From Acidobacteriota bacterium (lineage in GTDB: Bacteria; Acidobacteriota; Blastocatellia; RBC074), in the NCBI GenBank assembly GCA_016715865.1, contig JADJXM010000011.1, positions 139,717-203,716 of the forward strand: a stretch of 64,000 bases of DNA, read 5' to 3'. Under the pieces are notes generated by a model that was not told the origin of the DNA, made no database searches, and was given only the letters and a program-made list of their open reading frames with translations. The position numbers were made by a program, and so were the translations under genes. Below, in pieces: positions 27,736-39,139 of this stretch. How positions within the stretch are numbered: position 1 is the first letter of the stretch; each line of letters begins with the position of its first letter.

Positions 27736-28809
27736 ATGAAAAAAATTAACAGTTTGATGCGACTGCTGACCATTGCGGGCATCGCGATTATGTTGTCCGG
27801 ATATGCCTGTGCGCAGGACCAGCCCCTGAGACTTGCGGGCGCGCCATGCGTCGAGCCGCCTGTCCTTCATTGTCCCGAAAAAGACTGCCCCGGAGACAGA
27901 GTGATAAACCAGGGCCCGGTGGTCGAGATGAAGACTCGTCGTCCATACTTCCTCGACTATCCGTGCGATCTGAAGCAGGGAGAAAAAGTAACATTCATCC
28001 TCAGTCTTCACGGAGGCGGATCGTACGGGAACTGGCAGCGTCACTATTTCCCGATCATGGACTTCAAGGACAAGTATCGCCTTGTCATCGCCACGCCCAA
28101 TTCACCCATCAGGGCATGGTCCGCGGCGGATGACGAGTACCTGCAGAACATCGTCAATTCGATCATCACTCAGATCGGCAAAGAAAACATCAGGGCTTTC
28201 TGGCTGGTCGGGCACTCACAGGGAGGTATGACTTCGAATCGAATCATCCGCACTGATTTCTTTAAAGATAAGGTTGACGGCTGGCTCAGCCTTTCCGGCG
28301 GTCGACTGGGAGGGAATCCCGGCAGAGCCTCGAGTTTCGGCGCCCGTCCCGCCGCTGCGCCAACTGCTGCCCCGGCCGGCGCTCCGCCACGCGGAGCAGA
28401 TATGGCTGCGGCTTTGGCGGCCCTGCGCGAGCCGCCCGCCGTCGACTTCTCGTTCATTTACTCCACGGGCCAGCGCGAAATAGATGATAAAGGCGTGCCC
28501 GAAACCTCTGCCTGGGCGTCGAAATATGCCTGCAATCCACGGAGCAGCCCTCAAGTGATAGTCGATACCAGGGCAGGTTACGTCTATGACGGCACCCGTC
28601 AGAACCCTCCGAATCCGGCATGGGGACTGCTGCCGGCGCCCGGCAAGGCTCATATTTATACTTACCCGGGCTGCAGGGACGGTCGTATAGTTGCCGACGT
28701 CGTCCGCATCGATAAAGGACATACCGAAGGACTCGAACCGAATATTACAGAAGAGCTGGTCAAACTCATGCTCTCTGCGAAGGGCGGCAAGATCCAGCAG
28801 ACCCGCTGA
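27736..28809 (+). CDS. Secreted alpha/beta-hydrolase (esterase/depolymerase-like)
   Basis: An exported protein of 357 residues. The signal peptide MRLLTIAGIAIMLSGYACAQ follows a basic start. The hydrolase fold is shown by FILSLHGGGSYGNWQRHY, the nucleophile elbow VGHSQGGMTSN and a late strand; GHTEG near the C-terminus may hold the catalytic histidine. An alanine/proline-rich insert (about residues 200-230) interrupts the middle. It resembles polyhydroxybutyrate-depolymerase or feruloyl-esterase-like (LpqC) enzymes, but the substrate cannot be named. ATG 27736 is preceded by GGGGGA; the longer frame from 27682 is less likely. Its stop lies only 2 bp from the end of the convergent caspase gene. 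Confidence 0.78.
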   Translation: MKKINSLMRLLTIAGIAIMLSGYACAQDQPLRLAGAPCVEPPVLHCPEKDCPGDRVINQGPVVEMKTRRPYFLDYPCDLKQGEKVTFILSLHGGGSYGNWQRHYFPIMDFKDKYRLVIATPNSPIRAWSAADDEYLQNIVNSIITQIGKENIRAFWLVGHSQGGMTSNRIIRTDFFKDKVDGWLSLSGGRLGGNPGRASSFGARPAAAPTAAPAGAPPRGADMAAALAALREPPAVDFSFIYSTGQREIDDKGVPETSAWASKYACNPRSSPQVIVDTRAGYVYDGTRQNPPNPAWGLLPAPGKAHIYTYPGCRDGRIVADVVRIDKGHTEGLEPNITEELVKLMLSAKGGKIQQTR

Positions 28810-28811
28810 CA

Positions 28812-29723
28812 TCAAACAGTGAAGGGCTGCTGAGTGATAAATTTCGTCGCCGGTCCAAGCGTGAAGAAGTTTGGCGTCTGTTCCGGTGGCAGGCGAGCTA
28901 CAATAGAGGCATGGAACTTCGCGTAATTGCCTTTAAAAGCCCCGTTGTTCCAGACGTGCAGCAACTGTTCGGTAAACGCGCCATTGTGATCGCCGTCATA
29001 GGAAGTCTGGTTATCCTGACAGCCTGAGATGAGGATCACCGCGGGCTTGAGCTTCTTTGAAATCGCGGTCAGCCGCGGACTGACGGCCAGTTGAGCGAGC
29101 GCGCTGTCCGGATCGACCTGCTTCGTCTTGCCCGCAACCCTGGCCACATCCTTCTGCAACTTGTCGTAGAATGCCTGATGTTCGCTGTATGTGCGCATGC
29201 CCACCGAAAGCGGCATCATCTTCGAGCGCCTAGCCGGCCCGGCGGCGCCTGGCACAGGCATCGGCGCGCGCGTGACCGTGCCGCTATGGCAGCTGTCCGA
29301 AAACACCAGTATCCGTACACCCCTGGCAAAGCGACCCAGTTCCATATAAAGCTCGTCATCGATCAGCTGGCCGTCGTACAGGCACCATGTTTCGTCCTTC
29401 TTGTCGTCTTCTTCACCGGTCACGTCGGGTATCTGACCTCCATGGCCCGAAAAAGTCATGAAGAAAAGTCCGCCGGACTTGAGCTGCTTTGCCGCGGCGC
29501 GAATAGCATCCAGCATGTTTTTGCGCGTGCCGTCCTTTGTCAGAAGCACTGTTGACTTCATCCCGCTCGATTTGGCGATTGCGGCCATGTCGTTGGCATC
29601 GAACTCGCACGCATTGAGGTCTCCGCTCCATCCGCCGTAATGGGCTGGATCGACCGAGTTCAGACCGATATGTAACGAAAGAGCCTTGACTTTGGCTGAG
29701 GGCGGTTTGATGATTTTTGCCAT
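28812..29723 (-). CDS. Caspase-like cysteine peptidase (C14, orthocaspase)
   Basis: A stand-alone p20-like caspase domain of 303 residues. The catalytic dyad is intact: histidine about 94 in FSGHGGQ and cysteine about 145 in FSDSCHSG. The family start ALSLHIGLNSVDPAHYGGW and the acidic GEEDDKKDETW loop after the histidine are present, and ILISGCQDNQTSYD follows in the C-terminal part. There is no signal peptide and no fused sensor domain. Orthocaspases usually cleave after arginine or lysine, and some act in defence or regulated death; no partner gene is adjacent, so the role here is open. The ATG is preceded by AGGAGAT. Confidence 0.9.
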   Translation of the reverse strand: MAKIIKPPSAKVKALSLHIGLNSVDPAHYGGWSGDLNACEFDANDMAAIAKSSGMKSTVLLTKDGTRKNMLDAIRAAAKQLKSGGLFFMTFSGHGGQIPDVTGEEDDKKDETWCLYDGQLIDDELYMELGRFARGVRILVFSDSCHSGTVTRAPMPVPGAAGPARRSKMMPLSVGMRTYSEHQAFYDKLQKDVARVAGKTKQVDPDSALAQLAVSPRLTAISKKLKPAVILISGCQDNQTSYDGDHNGAFTEQLLHVWNNGAFKGNYAKFHASIVARLPPEQTPNFFTLGPATKFITQQPFTV

Positions 29724-29942
29724 CGGGATCTCCTTGATTGACCTGTTTAAACTTAGATGTTGCGGCTTGTCAATTACTGCTTATGGTGAGCGAATGTTAG
29801 CCTGAATTACTTTTCAACGCCAGATATATCTCGACGGAAATCGAATATTTAGATAGAGTATCCCGGTTCCTGACATTTAACCGGGTGCGAGTCTTCTACG
29901 TGCCCTTCCTTTCTGTCCTGACTTTCAAATTCCGGAGGACCG

Positions 29943-30956
29943 ATGTCCGACCAACCAAATCCAGAAAAAATTCTCCAGACAGGCCTTGCTTTCTGGCCAT
30001 CGAAAGTCCTGCTGAGCGCCATCGAGATGGAAGTCTTTACGGAGCTGGCGCACGGCCCTGAAAACTTTGAATCCCTGAGCGGGCGACTCGGCTTGCATCC
30101 ACGCTCGGCCCTCGACTTCCTCGACACTCTGGTCGCGCTCGGCTTCCTGCAACGGACCGGCGATCAATACGCGAACACACCCGAGACAGATCTTTTTCTC
30201 GATCGCAAAAAGCCGTCATACATCGGCGGCATGCTCGAAATGGCGAACCACAGGCTTTATCCGTTCTGGGGACACCTGACTGAAGCTCTCCGCACCGGAC
30301 AGCCGCAGAACGAGGCGAAGACGGGTGGTGCGGGGCTCTTCGAAACGCTCTATGCCGATCCGGCGCGACTTAAAGAGTTCCTTACCGCCATGACAGGCAT
30401 CAGCCACGGCGCCAATAAGGCCATCGCACGCAATTTCCCCTGGAAGGACTATTCCACCTTCGTCGACGTCGGCACCGCGCAGGGAGACCTGGCCGTCCAG
30501 ATCGCGCTCGCCAACCCGCACCTCCGCGGTCACGGCTTCGACCTGCCCGAAGTCGCGCCGATCTTCGAGGAGTACGCCGCAGCTGTCGGCGTTGCCGATA
30601 GTCTCAGTTTCGTTCCCGGCGATTTCTTCAAGGATGATCTGCCCAGGGTGGATGTCATAACCATGGGTCACATCCTGCACGACTGGGACCTGCCGACCAA
30701 GAAGATGCTCGTCAAAAAAGCCTGCGATGCCATCCCATCAGGCGGAGCGTTTATCGTCTATGAGTCCATCATCGACGACGACCGTAAACAGAACGCTTTC
30801 GGGCTGATGATGAGCCTCAACATGCTTATTGAGACGCCTGGAGGCTTCGATTACACCGGCGCCGATTGCCAGGGGTGGATGAAAGAGGCTGGGTTCTCAT
30901 CGACGCGCGTCGAACACCTCATCGGTCCCGATTCGATGGTCATCGGTATCAAATGA
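29943..30956 (+). CDS. SAM-dependent O-methyltransferase (acetylserotonin/plant-type family)
   Basis: A 337-residue class I methyltransferase. The N-terminal winged-helix dimerisation domain (about residues 1-90: SAIEMEVFTELAHGP, SALDFLDTLVALGFLQR) precedes the SAM-binding domain. The glycine motif is FVDVGTAQGDLAVQIA, followed by GHGFDLPEV and the catalytic-base region MGHILHDWD. The domain order matches O-methyltransferase family 2, which methylates small aromatic or polyketide hydroxyls. GGAGG lies just before the start. It stands alone with no biosynthetic cluster, so the substrate is unknown. Confidence 0.87.
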   Translation: MSDQPNPEKILQTGLAFWPSKVLLSAIEMEVFTELAHGPENFESLSGRLGLHPRSALDFLDTLVALGFLQRTGDQYANTPETDLFLDRKKPSYIGGMLEMANHRLYPFWGHLTEALRTGQPQNEAKTGGAGLFETLYADPARLKEFLTAMTGISHGANKAIARNFPWKDYSTFVDVGTAQGDLAVQIALANPHLRGHGFDLPEVAPIFEEYAAAVGVADSLSFVPGDFFKDDLPRVDVITMGHILHDWDLPTKKMLVKKACDAIPSGGAFIVYESIIDDDRKQNAFGLMMSLNMLIETPGGFDYTGADCQGWMKEAGFSSTRVEHLIGPDSMVIGIK

Positions 30957-30959
30957 ATC

Positions 30960-31151
30960 TCAGGTTAGCCATGGAGTGTCACGATACCGTGAAAATGAAG
31001 TGTAAAAGTGAGTTTCGCGCTGACAGGTGGTGAGCTTATCGATTACCGAATGGCGTAACTTTTGGTCACTCAGTTCATCAAGCCAGCCATCAAAATATTC
31101 TGATAATGGAAAGCCGGATGTTTTTATGGCCGAAAACAAGACAAAGTACAC
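30960..31151 (-). pseudogene. Possible relic of a RelE/HigB-type toxin
   Basis: The minus-strand frame reads SEYFDGWLDELSDQKLRHSV, followed by a short IDKL helix. This pattern (F--WL--L-D----R--V---L) is typical of the addiction-module killer protein family near its N-terminus. The rest of the toxin is absent and no antitoxin is recognisable. It overlaps the start of the DUF1801 gene on the opposite strand. The identification rests on a short match. Confidence 0.3.
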
Positions 31152-31542
31152 CGACGCAAGCGTCGAGGACTACATCGCCCTACGGGGCAGCGAGCAGCAG
31201 CGTGCCGACTGCCTGGAGTTGATTGCTCTCCTAAAGAAGGCCACGCAGCAACCGCCCAGGATGTGGGGACCCAGCATCGTCGGCTTCGGCACCTACCGGT
31301 ACACCTACGAGAGCGGACACACTGGGGAGGCCCCATTGGCGGGCTTCGCAATCCGTGGTCGCGAGCTGGTGATCTACTTGGTAGCCGAGCAGGACGAGCA
31401 GAAGTCCCTGCTGTCCAATCTCGGCCCGCACAAGATGGGCAAGTCCTGTCTGTACTTCAAGCGGCTGGCCGACCTCGATAGGTCGGTGCTCCAGAAGCTG
31501 GTCGCAGGCTCGGTCGCACAGGTGAGGCGGCGCTTCGAATAA
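31126..31542 (+). CDS. DUF1801 (YdhG-like) protein
   Basis: A 138-residue protein matching DUF1801 throughout: VEDYIALRGSEQQRADCLEL, PRMWGPSIVGFGTYRYTYESG, AGFAIRGRELVIYL and GPHKMGKSCLYFKRLADLD. The fold is small alpha/beta; no enzymatic function is established. I chose ATG 31126 (MAENKTKYTD), where the family usually begins. No clear Shine-Dalgarno precedes it. The gene is noticeably more GC-rich than the AT-rich operon that follows, and its upstream 170 bp holds what may be a toxin relic, so it may have come in with other mobile material. Confidence 0.82.
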   Translation: MAENKTKYTDASVEDYIALRGSEQQRADCLELIALLKKATQQPPRMWGPSIVGFGTYRYTYESGHTGEAPLAGFAIRGRELVIYLVAEQDEQKSLLSNLGPHKMGKSCLYFKRLADLDRSVLQKLVAGSVAQVRRRFE

Positions 31543-31638
31543 CTTGCATTGTCATAGAATATGGCTCGACATCCGATACCCTTTACCCAACCCGAAACAA
31601 TTAATCTTTGTAACTACTCAGCCTATAGAGCGAAGAAG

Positions 31639-31784
31639 AATTTCGACAGGATTAACAGGATGAGTCTTGATGATATTCAAGCCCGTATTCTCTCTCAAAC
31701 TATCCTCGACTATAATCTGTAACTTAATATTTCAAACGCCTTATCCTGTTAATCCTGTGAAATCCTGTTAATCCTGTCGAAATT
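31639..31784. repeat. Inverted repeat (CCTGTTAAT units)
   Basis: Exact 23-bp arms (31639-31661 and 31762-31784), with a further CCTGTTAATCCTGTGA unit at about 31745-31760. It occupies the roughly 360-bp gene-free interval between DUF1801 and arsR; the remainder of that interval holds the arsR operator. Confidence 0.85.
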
Positions 31785-31854
31785 ATTTCTTTCTCAAAGT
31801 TTGTCACAATGGCCTGAGCAGTTACTAATCTTTAAAAGTAAATTTTCCACTTGC

Positions 31855-32222
<368 letters not shown>

Positions 32223-32226
<4 letters not shown>

Positions 32227-32734
32227 AAAACAGTTTGCTATTTGACTTTACCGTTGACAAAGCTACCAGAACGGTATTCGTAAACAGAGAATTTGCTGCC
32301 GAACTTTCGCTGGTATGGGATGCTTTTACCAAACAGGAAATACTGGACCAATGGTGGGCGCCAAAACCCTGGGTATCAAAAACAAAATATATGGATTTCA
32401 AAGTTGGCGGACGAAGATTTTATGCCATGGTAAGCCCTGAGGGAGTAGAGCGCTGGTCAATTCAGGAATATACTTCCATTACTCCAATAACCAATTTCAA
32501 AATGTCGAATGCTTTTGCAGACAAAGATGAAAACCCTGAATTGCCCGGTTCTGACTGGGATCTGAATTTCAGCGAACAAAACGGAACCACAACAGTGCGT
32601 ATAACTATTAAAAATGAATCCCTTGCCCGGTTAGAGAAGATGATTGAGATGGGATTCAAAGAAGGATTTACTATGACATTGAACTACCTGGAAGGTCTGT
32701 TGGAAACTTTATCGCAGCAAAAGGAGTTGAAATA

Positions 32735-32738
<4 letters not shown>
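32223..32738 (+). CDS. SRPBCC (AHSA1/START-like) protein
   Basis: A 171-residue hydrophobic-cavity protein of the Aha1-like SRPBCC group. The opening strand-helix VFVNREFAAELSLVWDAFTK, then DQWWAPKPW and the final amphipathic helix GFKEGFTMTLNYLEGLLETL, are family hallmarks. Such proteins are nearly always encoded beside ArsR regulators, and this one overlaps arsR by four bases. The ligand is unknown. Its stop overlaps the start of the next gene. AT-rich composition is shared with arsR. Confidence 0.88.
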
Positions 32739-34230
<1,492 letters not shown>

Positions 34231-34318
34231 CATTCGAGGCTTCAATAGATACTTTTCAGGGACCGTGACTGACATCCTTATTTAGACACCCCACCACTCA
34301 TAATACAATAAATACATA

Positions 34319-34348
34319 TTGACAAACGATAAATATTGTCTGTAATAT
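34319..34348 (+). promoter_or_regulatory. Putative promoter of the DUF2975-XRE operon
   Basis: TTGACA (34319-34324) and TAATAT (34343-34348) are spaced by 18 bp. The -35 box overlaps ATTGAC, which recurs inverted as GTCAAT at about 34356, a possible operator for the XRE protein encoded downstream. Confidence 0.45.
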
Positions 34349-34399
34349 GGAGCCGTCAATATTTTTTAAGAACCATTCTCAGGACAGTGAAGAACCCTT

Positions 34400-34882
34400 A
34401 TGAAACGAAGCTCAACGATATTTCTTCAGGTAGTCATCGTGCTCATCGGTATCGGCGCGCTTGCCCTTATGCTTTGGGAACCGCACATTGAGGGCAGGAA
34501 TGCGCACGCCACGCTCTTTGAGATTTACTTCAAAGATCCATTTCTGGCGTATGCCTACACAGCGTCTATTGCCTTTTTCGTCGCGCTCTATCAAGCATTC
34601 AAGTTGTTGGGCTACATACGAGCCAATGAAGTATTTTCGCAACGCTCGGTGAAAGCCTTGCGAAACATCAAATACTGCGCGATGGCGCTTGTCGCTTTTA
34701 TTGTGGGGGCAGAAGCTTACATATTTATCTTTGTGCGCGGCAAGGATGACATTGCGGGCGGTGTCATGATTGGTCTTTTTATGATTTTTGTCTCAGTCGT
34801 AGCCGCCACTGCCGCAGCCGTGTTTGAAAGACTTTTACAAAGTGCCGTCGAGATAAAGTCCGAGAACGACTTAACAGTATAA
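34400..34882 (+). CDS. DUF2975 membrane protein
   Basis: A 160-residue protein with four predicted membrane helices (FLQVVIVLIGIGALALML, AYTASIAFFVALYQAFKLL, YCAMALVAFIVGAEAYIF and IGLFMIFVSVVAATAAAVF). This is the DUF2975 layout, with the conserved YIRANEVFSQRSVKALRNIK segment between helices 2 and 3. The function is unknown, but the gene is usually followed by a small YozG-type XRE regulator, as here, 10 bp downstream. Confidence 0.82.
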   Translation: MKRSSTIFLQVVIVLIGIGALALMLWEPHIEGRNAHATLFEIYFKDPFLAYAYTASIAFFVALYQAFKLLGYIRANEVFSQRSVKALRNIKYCAMALVAFIVGAEAYIFIFVRGKDDIAGGVMIGLFMIFVSVVAATAAAVFERLLQSAVEIKSENDLTV

Positions 34883-34892
34883 GGAGACCAGC

Positions 34893-35105
34893 ATGGCAAT
34901 CATCATTAACGTCGACGTTATGTTGGCGAAGCGGAAGATGAGCGTCACCGAGCTGGCGGAGAAAGTCGGCATCACGATGGCGAATATTTCCATACTTAAA
35001 AACGGCAAAGCCAAAGCGATCCGGCTATCAACCCTGGAGGCGATTTGCAAAGCCCTGGAGTGTCAGCCTGGAGATATTTTGGAATACAAAGAGGACCTTC
35101 CGTAG
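34893..35105 (+). CDS. Small XRE-family regulator (YozG-like)
   Basis: A 70-residue helix-turn-helix protein consisting only of the DNA-binding domain: VMLAKRKMSVTELAEKVGIT for the first helices, NISILKNGKAKAIRLSTLEA for the recognition part and CQPGDILEY at the end. AAGGAG upstream of the ATG is a good ribosome-binding site. Its coupling with the DUF2975 gene suggests that it controls that operon. About 250 bp downstream hold no other gene. Confidence 0.88.
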   Translation: MAIIINVDVMLAKRKMSVTELAEKVGITMANISILKNGKAKAIRLSTLEAICKALECQPGDILEYKEDLP

Positions 35106-35356
35106 GACCATCAGATTGAGAGTTGTCAGTTTCTCAGGGCCGATGGCTATGGCCTGAAAATTGACCGAAGATACCATTTCGGTTTTGCGACTGCCGTAAT
35201 TGGTAAATACGAAGACTGATTTCACACAATGAAGCCCAAAACAGCCATAAGAAATCAGTTGGAACAGAAAGTGTCTTATTGGACTCCCCCGGGCCTGAGC
35301 GATCCCACCTGGAATAAATCACGCCGTTGATGAGATTATAATCATCGGGAGGAAGT

Positions 35357-36745
35357 ATGCCAGATAAAAAACTTGACGCTATCGTCATCGGCACGGGGCA
35401 GGGAGGGAAGCCGCTCGCCCTGGCTCTGGCCGGCGCCGGCTGGAAGACCGCCGTCATCGAGCGCTCACACGTAGGCGGTACCTGCGTCAATGTCGGCTGC
35501 ACGCCTACAAAGACCATGGTCGCAAGCGCCCGCGCAGCGTTTCTCGCAAGAAGATCATCTGATTTCGGCGTTCACACGGGTGAGGTCTCGGTCAATCTTG
35601 CTGAAGTGCGAAGGCGTAAACAGAGCGTAGTCGATGATTTTCGCAGCGGCGGTCAAAGCGCTCTGGAAAAGGCAGAAAACCTGGAGCTGATCTTTGGAGA
35701 AGCCTCGTTTTCAGGGCCAAACAAAATCGTCGTCGGGCTCACTGACGGCGGAACGCGCGAACTGACGGCTCCAAAAATCTTTATCAACACCGGCTGCCGG
35801 CCAGCCCGGCCTGTGATAGATGGAATCGAAAAGGTAGAAATACTCGATTCAACCTCGGTTATGGAATTGGATGAATTGCCGGAACATTTGCTGATCATAG
35901 GCGGAGGTTACATCGGCCTGGAGTTCGGCCAGATGTTCCGTCGTTTCGGCTCAAAAGTAACCATCATCCAGCGTGGATCTCAGCTTCTTGGCCGTGAAGA
36001 TCAGGACGTCGCCGATGAAGTCCTGAAGATCATGCGTGATGACGGAATAGACGTTCTACTCGATTCAACTCCGGTCAGGATCGATCGCGAGGGAGATGGA
36101 AGCGTACGCCTGGCAGTCACGACCCACGAGGGTGAAAAGACACTGATTGGAACGCATCTGCTGGCAGCCGCCGGGAGAGCTCCGAATACCGAAGCGCTTA
36201 AACTGTCCGCGGTCGGGATCGATACTGACAGGAATGGTTTCATCAGGACCAACGACAGGCTCGAGACCAATGTCCCCGGAATCTACGCGCTGGGAGATGT
36301 GAAGGGCGGCCCTCAATTCACGCATATCAGCTACGATGATTTCCGAATTCTTCGAACGAACCTTTTGGAGGGAGGAGAGAGGGCCATCGCAAATCGTTTT
36401 GTGCCTTATACGGTCTACATCGATCCGCAGCTGGGCCGCGTGGGAATGAGCGAGACAGATGCGAGAGATAAGGGTATCGACATCAAAATCGCCAAAATGC
36501 CGATGGCCTGGGTGGCTCGGGCGATAGAGATGAGCGAGACACGCGGTTTTATGAAAGCCGTCATCGATGCGAAGACCGATCGGATTCTGGGCTGCGCGAT
36601 TCTGGGCGTCGAGGGCGGCGAGATCATGTCTATGATACAGATTGCGATGATCGGCGGGTTGCCGTACACGGCCTTGAGGGACGCGACGTTCGCGCATCCA
36701 GCCCTGGCAGAATCGCTGAATAATCTGATGAATTTCAGCCAATGA
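35357..36745 (+). CDS. FAD-dependent pyridine nucleotide-disulfide oxidoreductase (MerA/Lpd-like)
   Basis: A 462-residue flavoprotein. The FAD motif is IVIGTGQGGKPLALALAGAG and the redox-active disulfide is GGTCVNVGCTPTKTM. The NAD(P)H motif is LLIIGGGYIGLEFGQMFRRF, and the second FAD motif is GIYALGDVKGG. The dimer interface ends in FAHPALAESLNNLM, where HP--AE supplies the catalytic base. It is like mercuric reductase without a heavy-metal domain or the C-terminal vicinal cysteines, so mercury reduction is unlikely. It could be a dihydrolipoamide or mycothione-type reductase. GGGAGGAAG precedes the ATG. Confidence 0.87.
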   Translation: MPDKKLDAIVIGTGQGGKPLALALAGAGWKTAVIERSHVGGTCVNVGCTPTKTMVASARAAFLARRSSDFGVHTGEVSVNLAEVRRRKQSVVDDFRSGGQSALEKAENLELIFGEASFSGPNKIVVGLTDGGTRELTAPKIFINTGCRPARPVIDGIEKVEILDSTSVMELDELPEHLLIIGGGYIGLEFGQMFRRFGSKVTIIQRGSQLLGREDQDVADEVLKIMRDDGIDVLLDSTPVRIDREGDGSVRLAVTTHEGEKTLIGTHLLAAAGRAPNTEALKLSAVGIDTDRNGFIRTNDRLETNVPGIYALGDVKGGPQFTHISYDDFRILRTNLLEGGERAIANRFVPYTVYIDPQLGRVGMSETDARDKGIDIKIAKMPMAWVARAIEMSETRGFMKAVIDAKTDRILGCAILGVEGGEIMSMIQIAMIGGLPYTALRDATFAHPALAESLNNLMNFSQ

Positions 36746-36759
36746 ACGAAGACTGTTTC

Positions 36760-37194
<435 letters not shown>

Positions 37195-37230
37195 AATCAC
37201 AGGCAAGTCAAAGAATGAATTGACCTATAC

Positions 37231-37863
37231 CTAATTGCTCATATTTTTGCTGCCAATTACAGCAAGCTTCACTCGTGCTTTTTCCATAAGGTAATTTTCA
37301 GTGACTCCTAAAAGGGTTAGCTGCTCTTGGGTGGCTTCCATTTTAGGGATAGAGGGTTGCACAATGAAAATTTCAAACTCAACTTTCAGCTCATTCCGTT
37401 TTGCAAGGCTATAAAAGCCAAGCAAATCCTGTTCAGACCCCTTTGCCAGACGTGAGCATTGCTTGCCATTACGAGATTTAGTTTTTCTCTTCAGTAAATG
37501 TTCAAAGAATTCAGTACATTCCTTAAAACGCCAATGAATAGACTTTTGAGCTTGCCCACATACCTCATATAGATTTTCAACTTCTCTGCTCACTCTTCCT
37601 CCTTTGGCATACTTTAAGTGATACAGTTGAATAGAGAATTTTTCGTCTGTCTTCTTAATAGTAATAATATCTGCAATTTCTCCAGAATAGTCATCGTCGT
37701 AAATAATGTCATAGTCTTCAGCCTTGAGCCGTTCAATACAATGATATTGAATTGAGTCGGTAATTTTAGGCTCAATACCTTGCGATTCATGGTGTAGATT
37801 CACGCCGCTCCAATCCCAAACAATAATCTTTTCTTTTTGATAAGGCTCAGTATCTTCGGGCAT
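37231..37863 (-). CDS. DEAH helicase, C-terminal fragment
   Basis: This is the 3' portion of the helicase that runs leftwards from about 40274. It has an alpha/beta domain (IIVWDWSGVNLHHESQG, IITIKKTDEKFSIQLYHLKY) that resembles a nuclease-like or substrate-recognition fold, then VEFEIFIVQPSIPKM and LTLLGVTENYLME. The true frame continues upstream of the first methionine through ANSVYIAYGKQKVEIEDYFY, directly linking it to the middle fragment once one T is restored in a TTTT run near 38037. It is therefore not an independent gene. AT-rich throughout, unlike neighbouring core genes. Confidence 0.6.
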   Translation of the reverse strand: MPEDTEPYQKEKIIVWDWSGVNLHHESQGIEPKITDSIQYHCIERLKAEDYDIIYDDDYSGEIADIITIKKTDEKFSIQLYHLKYAKGGRVSREVENLYEVCGQAQKSIHWRFKECTEFFEHLLKRKTKSRNGKQCSRLAKGSEQDLLGFYSLAKRNELKVEFEIFIVQPSIPKMEATQEQLTLLGVTENYLMEKARVKLAVIGSKNMSN

Positions 37864-37946
37864 TTTATAGTACGCTGTACCCTCTAATACTGAACCGTCA
37901 GCAAACCAAATCTCTGGGGTGAGCTTGTAAAAATAATCCTCGATTT

Positions 37947-39107
37947 CTACTTTTTGCTTTCCATATGCGATATAGACAGAGTTAGCAGGTGAAATCTTTT
38001 GGATTTTGAAATCGTTATACTCATCTGATACAGGAAAATCTTATATTCAAACTTAGCAACAATATCTCCTCTGCACTCCAACCCAAATTTGATATTGCCT
38101 GTTGCTGAAGCTTCAATTAAGACTAATTCTGATTCATAAAAAGAAAACCTTTGTTCATCAATCTCAAAGTTGAAACGGTCTTCAGAGTCTTGATACATCT
38201 TATCATTCCAGTCAATACAGACAGGAAAAATAGCCGGTCTGCTACGAATAGAAGTAGGAACTCTTGCTCCTCTCAGTATCTTTTCTGTGTCAATTGTATC
38301 GTCTAAGACCTTTCTTCCAACATGTTCACACCATTTAATAAACTCATCAATATCGTCTCTCACTTGAGACCATATCCGCCCCTTATATGAGCATCCAATA
38401 GTGACTTGATTGCCGTTTTCGTAACCGACTCCAAAGACATGAGACTTTCTTGCCCTAGTTAACTGCGCCTTAGTAAGAGCTTGTTCAATGTCAGTGCCAA
38501 CGCTCATCTGAAATCTAATGAGCTTCCCAAGAAGCTGGATAAGACCAACATTTTGAATCTTGAACAGTTTAATACCGTCTAGGCATCGAAAAATTTGACC
38601 GGATAGTTGCCCATCAATCTTTTCTGCCCGTTCTCCTATAATGACTTTAGCAACTTCCTCATGAAAACCATCGTTATCAGAGCTATGAATAAAAAGTAAC
38701 CCTTGCTGTTCGTTCCAGTGGATTAAATAAAGTTTCCAGCTTAAATCTAATAAATCCGTATTATCAGTCCATTTTTGCAAAGTTCTTTCTGCTGTAATAG
38801 CAATAATGGTTTTTCGCTCATCATTAACAACGGCTTTTACAAGTTCATATTTATCACTTTGCTTTAAGTACTCTTCTAATTTTTTTGGCCGCCACTTTTT
38901 AGTGTGGTTTTTGAAAATGACCGCACTCATGGCAGTTTTTAACGTGCGAAGCGAAACGATAAAATCTTCGGCACCACTAAAACCAGCTAGCACTTCTTGG
39001 AATGTTTTCTCTTTTGCTGTCTTCTTTTCGCTAATAAGCGGCAATAATTCATTCCAATCGTTATCTTGAGCATAAAGCTGATCTAGCTCGTTATCCTTTA
39101 TTTTCAA
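37947..39107 (-). CDS. DEAH helicase, middle fragment
   Basis: The frame of this 386-residue piece in reality opens further upstream, near 39206, with SLPTTIQFVGRFTRTKHDEE, which is helicase motif VI (QFVGRFTR). After it comes a long helical and beta-rich region of unknown function (LYAQDNDWNELLPLISEKKT onward; GVGYENGNQVTIGCSYKGRI). The fragment's last 25 or so residues (LYQMSITISKSKRFH...) are out-of-frame translation after the next homopolymer break. The whole reconstructed protein would be about 1,010 residues. I cannot place it in a named defence system. Confidence 0.6.
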   Translation of the reverse strand: MKIKDNELDQLYAQDNDWNELLPLISEKKTAKEKTFQEVLAGFSGAEDFIVSLRTLKTAMSAVIFKNHTKKWRPKKLEEYLKQSDKYELVKAVVNDERKTIIAITAERTLQKWTDNTDLLDLSWKLYLIHWNEQQGLLFIHSSDNDGFHEEVAKVIIGERAEKIDGQLSGQIFRCLDGIKLFKIQNVGLIQLLGKLIRFQMSVGTDIEQALTKAQLTRARKSHVFGVGYENGNQVTIGCSYKGRIWSQVRDDIDEFIKWCEHVGRKVLDDTIDTEKILRGARVPTSIRSRPAIFPVCIDWNDKMYQDSEDRFNFEIDEQRFSFYESELVLIEASATGNIKFGLECRGDIVAKFEYKIFLYQMSITISKSKRFHLLTLSISHMESKK

Positions 39108-39139
39108 GCCTGCGAGGTTGACGATGATTTTCGCACTGC

